Assembly (NCBI RefSeq): GCF_019492185.1
Contig: NZ_JAICCF010000001.1
Location: 1,550,001-1,614,000, forward strand
Direction: 5' to 3'
DNA from: Chitinophaga rhizophila
Lineage (GTDB): Bacteria; Bacteroidota; Bacteroidia; Chitinophagales; Chitinophagaceae
DNA length: 64,000 bases
In this document: in pieces, positions 59,005 to 64,000 of the stretch
Layout: each line of letters begins with the position of its first letter
Numbering within the stretch: the stretch's first letter is position 1
Position numbers and translations under genes: made by a program
The notes under the pieces: generated by a model
Databases searched by the model: none
The model's input: only the letters and a program-made list of their open reading frames with translations
What the model was told of the DNA's origin: nothing

Positions 59005-61911
59005 CTATTGTATTAATGTAACTACTCCTTTACGCTCGACCTCCCCACAGGCAGTAGTTCCCTTTATCACATATACATATGCGCCATTAGGCTGTAACGC
59101 CCCTTTGAAAGTACCATCCCAGCATTCGCCAGAATTTTGTGTACTGAACACCATCGTACCCCAGCGGTTGTAGATCCTGAAGTCCAGTGTCTTCAGATCA
59201 CCCCAGTACTTCAATCCAAAACAATCATTCTTTCCGTCGCCGTTTGGTGTAAATGCAGAAGGCATCGGATATACACTTTGTCCGGAGCTAAAAGCTACAT
59301 TTACAGTGATTGAATCTCTGCTTGTACAGTTATTATCATCGGTGATATTAACATAGTAAGTGGTTGTCACTATCGGTGTTACAGATGGGTTCGCGATTGT
59401 TGTATTACTGATACCAGGTGCGTCTTCCCACATATACGCTGTTCCTCCGGTTGCCTGCAGTGTTGCAGCCATATGTGAACAATCAATATCATTTGAGCTG
59501 GTTACTCGCGTTTGAGGTAACTGATTTACTGTTACTGGTATGGTGAAGTTTTCATTTACCTGGCAGGTATTATTGGCCACATTTACGCTATAAGTAGTAG
59601 TCCTGTCAGGCGACACGCTAATAGCATTGCCTGTCTCGGGCAATATAGCGCCGTTCTCCAGCCATTGATAACGATCTCCTCCCCTAGCCTCCAAGGTAAT
59701 CGTCCCACCTACACAGATGGCGGTATCCCCCATATTCACTGTCATTGGTTCCTGTTGCGTAACTGTTATCAGCACATTCGCCTCACTCGTACAACCAGTA
59801 CCATTATCAGCTGTTATTGTATAACGGGTCGTAACCGCGGGCGTAGCAATTGGCGACAGTATACCTGCATTGTCCAGGCCTATTGCCGGCGACCAACTAA
59901 AACTGGTTCCATTAACGGATGCAGATATTAACCGAACAGGTGCTCCGTTACAAACAGTTGTGTCAATACGGGTAGCAACATCTGCAATAGCGTTTACGGT
60001 TACCGGAATAGTAAAGCTTTCATTTGTCTGACAAGTACTATTAATTATATTAACAGCATAGGTAGTTGTCCGGGCAGGTGTTAAGGTTATCTCAGCAGTC
60101 GTCTGCGGCAACGTATTCCCTCCTTCTATCCACTCATAAGCATCTCCACCCGTTGCCTGAATGGTAATAACACTGCCGGCACAAATAACAGTGTCTGTCG
60201 GCGTTACTGACATTGCATTCTGCGGAATAACAGTGATCAACACAGCATCCTGACTGGTACATCCTGTACCGTTATCTGCGGTAATAACATAACGGGTGGT
60301 CACAGCCGGCGTAGCAATGGGAGATAATACATTGACATTATCTAATCCTATAGCGGGCGTCCATGTAAATGCAGTACCATTAGCCGAATTAGAAGTGAGT
60401 GGAATCGCTATACCGCTACAGATAGTGGTATCTGTTCTGGTATCCACATCCGCTATATCATTCACAATAACTTCTATCTGCCCTATACCGCCGCAACCAC
60501 CGGCATCTGATACGAGCACCTGGTAGTTGGTAGTTACTGAAGGCGTTGCAATAGGATTAGCAATTGTTATATCAGACAAACCGGCTGCCGGACTCCAGTT
60601 AAAAGTAGTTCCTCCGGCAGCCTCCAATTGCACCCCGGTACCTGCACAAATGGTAGTAGAAGTATAGTTGGTGGTGATATCACAGGGTGCATTGATACGC
60701 ACCATATAATCTTCTACTTCACCATCTTCCGCTGCTATTGCCACATCCCTGGTAGCGTCCCGGTTGGAAGACAAACGGAAGCGTAATGCAAACAGTCCGC
60801 CGTTACCAGATACAAACCTTGCAGGCAGCCCTGTCCAGTTCAATGTAGCACTTGGAGCGCCGGCAGGTACTACTACGGTGACCAATTCATCCGTATCAAA
60901 TATCCCATTTCTGTTATAGTCAAAGCATCCTGTAAGCCATGCATCAGCACCTGTGTTATTGGAAAGCGGCACATCTACACTATAAGTCCCATTACCGGTA
61001 TAGTCAGGAAAAGTGGTGAAGGCATCTTCGTCTACTCCTACCAGGTTATCATCGACATTATCAGCGCCATCCGCATCAGGCACTACGTTACCAATGATCA
61101 GACTTTCATCCTGGGTAAGCGCGGGGAAGGGTGGATTGAAGTTACAGCCATTGCTACGTACATATCGTAGCAGGTGCCTGGCATATCCATAACTACCGGG
61201 CAGATCTCCCCTATCCAGCGGTGCATAAATGCCAAAGGCAACTGCCATACCGCCTGGTACAGTGGTTTCCATTCTTACATCTACTGTCATGGTACCTGTA
61301 GATGGCGCTACTGTTGCCATCAATGGATTCTGTCCTACGGGTGAGCCATTCATAGATCCCTGTGTATCTGTGATAACAATCTGCTGGGTACCGCATCCTG
61401 TTACAGGATTGCCTGTCTGTGAAGAGTTTCTGTAAAAGTCCAGGAAGTTCCAGTTACCGCCGGAAGTAATAAAGGTGGTATTTTCCACGGGACTTAGGCT
61501 CCCTTCCGCATCTGCAGCTAGAAAGGTAAAAGGTACAGGCTGACCGTCTCTTGTAGCGCTGACTGTCATGGTAAAATATGTACTTACGCCTCCATTATTC
61601 GGCGCCGCCAGTGCAGGCATGATACTGGCGTTAGAGAAGTCATACAGGAAATGTAATACAGCACCCGACCATGTATTCATCACATTAGGTCTTGGTACTC
61701 TGCCACTTACCTGTGAAAATGTGATATGCACATTCAAACCATCATCTGTAACAAAATCCCTGGTCGCACCATTCATTACAGTGAACCCATTCCAGTTAAA
61801 CCACCATATGTGATTTCTGATAACGCCGACCCCCATATCAGCATATTGTGCGTCAGCATGCATACCTATGCCTAAAAAAACAAGCAGAAACAGGGCAATT
61901 CTTCTAAACAT
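59005..61911 (-). CDS. Secreted surface protein with GEVED domain, Ig-like repeats and gliding-motility C-terminal (type IX secretion) domain
   Basis: 968 residues. Signal peptide (LFLLVFLGIGMHADAQ). An N-terminal domain of about 390 residues ends in GEVEDYMVRI, the GEVED motif. Then come six or so Ig/PKD-like repeats of about 80 residues, in which a pair of units is duplicated (ICSGIAIPL/VCNGAPVRL...SPIATPAVTTRY...TADNGTGCTS, then VICAGSVITI/AICVGGTITL...RTTTY). The C-terminus (SAFTPNGDGKNDCF...FRIYNRWGTMVF...WDGTFKG...GAYVYVIK) is the gliding-motility-associated domain used by the type IX system, type B. The repeats likely form a long stalk on the cell surface. Single gene. Confidence 0.93.
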   Translation of the reverse strand: MFRRIALFLLVFLGIGMHADAQYADMGVGVIRNHIWWFNWNGFTVMNGATRDFVTDDGLNVHITFSQVSGRVPRPNVMNTWSGAVLHFLYDFSNASIMPALAAPNNGGVSTYFTMTVSATRDGQPVPFTFLAADAEGSLSPVENTTFITSGGNWNFLDFYRNSSQTGNPVTGCGTQQIVITDTQGSMNGSPVGQNPLMATVAPSTGTMTVDVRMETTVPGGMAVAFGIYAPLDRGDLPGSYGYARHLLRYVRSNGCNFNPPFPALTQDESLIIGNVVPDADGADNVDDNLVGVDEDAFTTFPDYTGNGTYSVDVPLSNNTGADAWLTGCFDYNRNGIFDTDELVTVVVPAGAPSATLNWTGLPARFVSGNGGLFALRFRLSSNRDATRDVAIAAEDGEVEDYMVRINAPCDITTNYTSTTICAGTGVQLEAAGGTTFNWSPAAGLSDITIANPIATPSVTTNYQVLVSDAGGCGGIGQIEVIVNDIADVDTRTDTTICSGIAIPLTSNSANGTAFTWTPAIGLDNVNVLSPIATPAVTTRYVITADNGTGCTSQDAVLITVIPQNAMSVTPTDTVICAGSVITIQATGGDAYEWIEGGNTLPQTTAEITLTPARTTTYAVNIINSTCQTNESFTIPVTVNAIADVATRIDTTVCNGAPVRLISASVNGTSFSWSPAIGLDNAGILSPIATPAVTTRYTITADNGTGCTSEANVLITVTQQEPMTVNMGDTAICVGGTITLEARGGDRYQWLENGAILPETGNAISVSPDRTTTYSVNVANNTCQVNENFTIPVTVNQLPQTRVTSSNDIDCSHMAATLQATGGTAYMWEDAPGISNTTIANPSVTPIVTTTYYVNITDDNNCTSRDSITVNVAFSSGQSVYPMPSAFTPNGDGKNDCFGLKYWGDLKTLDFRIYNRWGTMVFSTQNSGECWDGTFKGALQPNGAYVYVIKGTTACGEVERKGVVTLIQ

Positions 61912-62367
61912 CTAAAAACTAATTGATAGGGAATATGACTGCTATCAAGCGATAACAGGATTACAACAATGGAAAGTTTTGTCCTTTAACTACATGCAGA
62001 AGTATGTTGCCCTCTAACAGGAGAGCCTGCAATTACAAATTGCAGCCCTGGAAACAGGTATCTTTCTTAATGGTTTACCGGCTGCAGCATTATGCCCTAA
62101 CAGCCGGAATCGTCTATAGGTATAGGGAAAACTAATCCGTGTTCAAATGCCGACAGGTAAGAAAATCCATCCTTGTCCGGGACCTCTTGCCTGCACGTAA
62201 CATCTGACGCTACAAAGATAATAAAATTGCAATAGCTGTGTACGCTGACAAGCCGCGTATTCTTTCATTTATATTGTACCTGTCCGGGCTGATGGAACAT
62301 TCCCGTCCGCATATAAAAAGTCCCGGACTATAAGCCCGGGACTTTTAGAATATCGTAACAGATATGT
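61912..62367. other. Intergenic region between the surface protein and the FkbM gene
   Basis: Contains an 8-bp inverted repeat CTGCAATT-ACA-AATTGCAG (62027-62045) and the terminator at 62316. No gene or RNA recognised. Confidence 0.5.
62316..62346 (-). terminator. Intrinsic terminator after the FkbM gene
   Basis: 11-bp stem AAAAGTCCCGG / CCGGGACTTTT with a 9-base loop; the A/T-rich arm gives the T tract on the minus strand. Confidence 0.8.
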
Positions 62368-63192
62368 TTATTTAACAGCTTGCCCCCTGTGACAGAAGAT
62401 ATTTAATTGCTGATCAAAGGTGTTGTTCTGCTTCTCCTTTAATAAAGGATTAGCCACGTTATCGCTTGCTATCTTAATGTAATAGTTAAATCCTGCGTCG
62501 TTAAGTATCTGTAAAATCTCGGTGAGATGATTAGACTCAAGTATATCGCCATGATATTCAACGAACGCATATTCCACATTCTTCAACTGATCCTTACAAT
62601 CCTTCAGGATTTCGTACTCAGCCCCCTCAATATCCATCTTCAGAAAGTCAACCTTCTGATTTAACATTGTGGCCAATCGAACACATGGAATTGTTACCAG
62701 TTGCTTTTCAGTAGACTCACCTCCGGCTATTTTTGAGCCCTGGGTACCATCTGCCTCAAAAGATATGGTGCCATCATGCGTCCAAAGCGCTTCGGTACGC
62801 ACTGTCACATCTGTAAGACCGTACCCTTCGATGTTCTTTCTCAGATAAACCAGGTTAGCATCATCCGGTTCAAATGCAAGCACCTTTGCTTTAGGATAAA
62901 GCCATTTGAAATATAATACACTCATTCCAATGTTAGCGCCGCAATCTATGATGAAAGGCGTCTCATTGTCTGTCCTGAATTTATAGATTTCGTCAACAAT
63001 CAACTCCTGATAGGAATGTCTGAACTCTTTGTGATGCGTAAACCAGATCTTTCCATTTCTGAAATCGAAGCTATGCATCTTATTACGGGGTAGATTTTTA
63101 AGTCTTAACTCCTGCAGGAAGGTAAATTCATTCGGACGGCGTTTCTTCGTCATATTTTTCGCCAATTTTTGAATACTCTGAGCAAGGCCCAT
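62368..63192 (-). CDS. FkbM-family SAM-dependent methyltransferase
   Basis: 274 residues. The SAM-binding motif FIIDCGANIGMSVLYF is near residue 100, AFEPDDANLVYLRKN is the acidic strand for the ribose, and VDFLKMDIEGAEYEIL is the FkbM signature. Such enzymes O-methylate sugars or glycans, or small molecules. Here it stands alone between a promoter box and a terminator. The basic N-terminal stretch (SIQKLAKNMTKKRRP) is not a signal peptide. Confidence 0.93.
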   Translation of the reverse strand: MGLAQSIQKLAKNMTKKRRPNEFTFLQELRLKNLPRNKMHSFDFRNGKIWFTHHKEFRHSYQELIVDEIYKFRTDNETPFIIDCGANIGMSVLYFKWLYPKAKVLAFEPDDANLVYLRKNIEGYGLTDVTVRTEALWTHDGTISFEADGTQGSKIAGGESTEKQLVTIPCVRLATMLNQKVDFLKMDIEGAEYEILKDCKDQLKNVEYAFVEYHGDILESNHLTEILQILNDAGFNYYIKIASDNVANPLLKEKQNNTFDQQLNIFCHRGQAVK

Positions 63193-63238
63193 AATAATGA
63201 TAAAGTGTTTGTGTATTAGTAATCAGGGATATAATGGC

Positions 63239-63246
63239 CAAAATTA
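63239..63246 (-). promoter_or_regulatory. Bacteroidota -7 promoter box (TAATTTTG on minus strand)
   Basis: Exact TAnnTTTG match on the minus strand, 46 bases upstream of the FkbM ATG. Confidence 0.5.
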
Positions 63247-63348
63247 ATATTTGTCGGCGAATGTTGCCAGAATATTTATTACAATACAAGCTTTATCAGG
63301 AGTATACAACACTAAAATGTTACAAAACACCGTCCTCTTCACCCATAT

Positions 63349-64000
63349 TTACCACCACACCTGCTTGCCGCTGTCATCTATTGTAAAGATCCGCTCTTGC
63401 TTGCCTTTTGTTTTGTTCCGGAGTAAAAACACCGCCCCCTTGGGACAATTTTTATACTCCAGCACATCCTCCCTTGCTATTACAAGCCCCAGAGACTGCC
63501 AGGTTTTATTATCCCAATACATTAGTTCATAGTCATCCCCTACTTCAATGCAATTACCATCGTTTCTGGCAACGAACTTTATCTTACCAAGCGGCTTCGC
63601 CTCTGCCATCTCCATCCCCAGCCAACAACTCTTGCGGCTGAATCCGTCATAAAAAGTAAGGATGTCATTGTCAAAAGCTTTCTCTTTTGTATTACCTAAT
63701 AATTTGTAGCTCTTATCGCTGCCAATGATTTTGCCTTGCATCGGGCGACCGGCTTTATCGTAAAACTTCAATTCTGCTATATTGCCATAACCATGATCCG
63801 GACTCTTAAAACGATAATATTTGTATGCTTTCGGATCCTTAACAGGTATATTATACGCAACAGGGGCAATTTTACCCTTTACAGTATATAAAGTAACTGC
63901 ATCAGAGAAATCTTCCTTATTTGCTGCCTGAAAGGCTCCTCCTCTCAGGCGATAGTCCATAAAATGCTTCTCAGGCCAGTAGTATTTACGTGTTAAAGCG
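63349..64000 (-). CDS. C-terminal part of a larger protein with galactose-binding/discoidin-like domain, 5' end outside window
   Basis: The reading frame is open to the right edge (ALTRKYYWPEKHF precedes the first in-window ATG at 63960), so about 217 residues of a longer protein are seen. The pattern YYRFKSPDHGYGNIAELKFYD, then FDNDILTFYDG, then LGKIKFVARNDGN...DYELMYWD and the end KQERIFTIDDSGKQVWW resembles discoidin-like domains that close some secreted transglutaminase-like or carbohydrate-active proteins of Bacteroidota. The catalytic part, if any, lies outside the window. Confidence 0.65.
   Translation of the reverse strand, partial: ALTRKYYWPEKHFMDYRLRGGAFQAANKEDFSDAVTLYTVKGKIAPVAYNIPVKDPKAYKYYRFKSPDHGYGNIAELKFYDKAGRPMQGKIIGSDKSYKLLGNTKEKAFDNDILTFYDGFSRKSCWLGMEMAEAKPLGKIKFVARNDGNCIEVGDDYELMYWDNKTWQSLGLVIAREDVLEYKNCPKGAVFLLRNKTKGKQERIFTIDDSGKQVWW

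Overview
The window reads as chromosome of a Bacteroidota bacterium, most likely Chitinophagaceae and close to Chitinophaga. The evidence is: TAnnTTTG promoter -7 boxes in front of many genes, lipoproteins with an acidic export signal after the lipidated Cys (CGKDEDE, CSKDDD, CQKDMDD), a TonB-dependent receptor with an N-terminal carboxypeptidase-regulatory domain, a type IX secretion / gliding-motility C-terminal domain, a NamZ-type (DUF1343) muramidase, a propeller-type sensor kinase, and many HisKA_3 kinases with LuxR-type regulators. I see no rRNA, tRNA, CRISPR array, insertion sequence or prophage.

Layout. 1-3591 (minus): three-subunit molybdenum hydroxylase of the PaoABC type, cut by the left edge. 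3777-5140: two paralogous lipoproteins. 5682-10949: tight operon with a class III aminotransferase, Zn-dependent dehydrogenase, HAD phosphatase and MFS transporter, followed by a fold-type I PLP enzyme. This could be a small amine or aminosugar pathway with export. 11088-14532: SUKH protein, Dps, alginate-export-like porin and an orphan secreted M17 N-terminal domain. 14622-18440 (minus): AraC regulator, large GAF protein, VOC protein. 18775-21060 (minus): ECF sigma, membrane anti-sigma-like protein and secreted protein cassette. 21178-25336: membrane SRPBCC protein and archaemetzincin-type lipoprotein, facing a TPR histidine kinase/LuxR pair. 25493-28612: small lipoprotein, two short unknown genes (one broken by an in-frame TGA), SDR and an acidic protein. 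28692-38144: giant TraB/GumN protein, GH5-ricin lipoprotein, VOC proteins, DUF5763 and DUF4236 proteins, NamZ. 38337-40778: TonB-dependent siderophore-type receptor.

40987-47841 is the first unusual block: a 64-residue Sm/Hfq-like protein followed by three large leaderless HEAT-repeat proteins, all on one strand and ending at a terminator. 48241-58160 is the second: a LuxR regulator convergent with a 1012-residue propeller kinase; a clostripain-like (C11) cysteine protease whose 5' end overlaps that kinase; two leaderless beta-rich proteins; and a three-gene operon of a possible PixA/AidA-like protein, a TPR kinase and a LuxR regulator. 58538-64000 holds a HopJ-family protein, a 968-residue GEVED/gliding-motility surface protein, an FkbM methyltransferase and the C-terminal end of another protein cut by the right edge.

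Most gene groups end in strong hairpins. Two are perfect 26-bp inverted repeats between convergent genes. Family assignments rest on motifs read by eye; no database search was possible.
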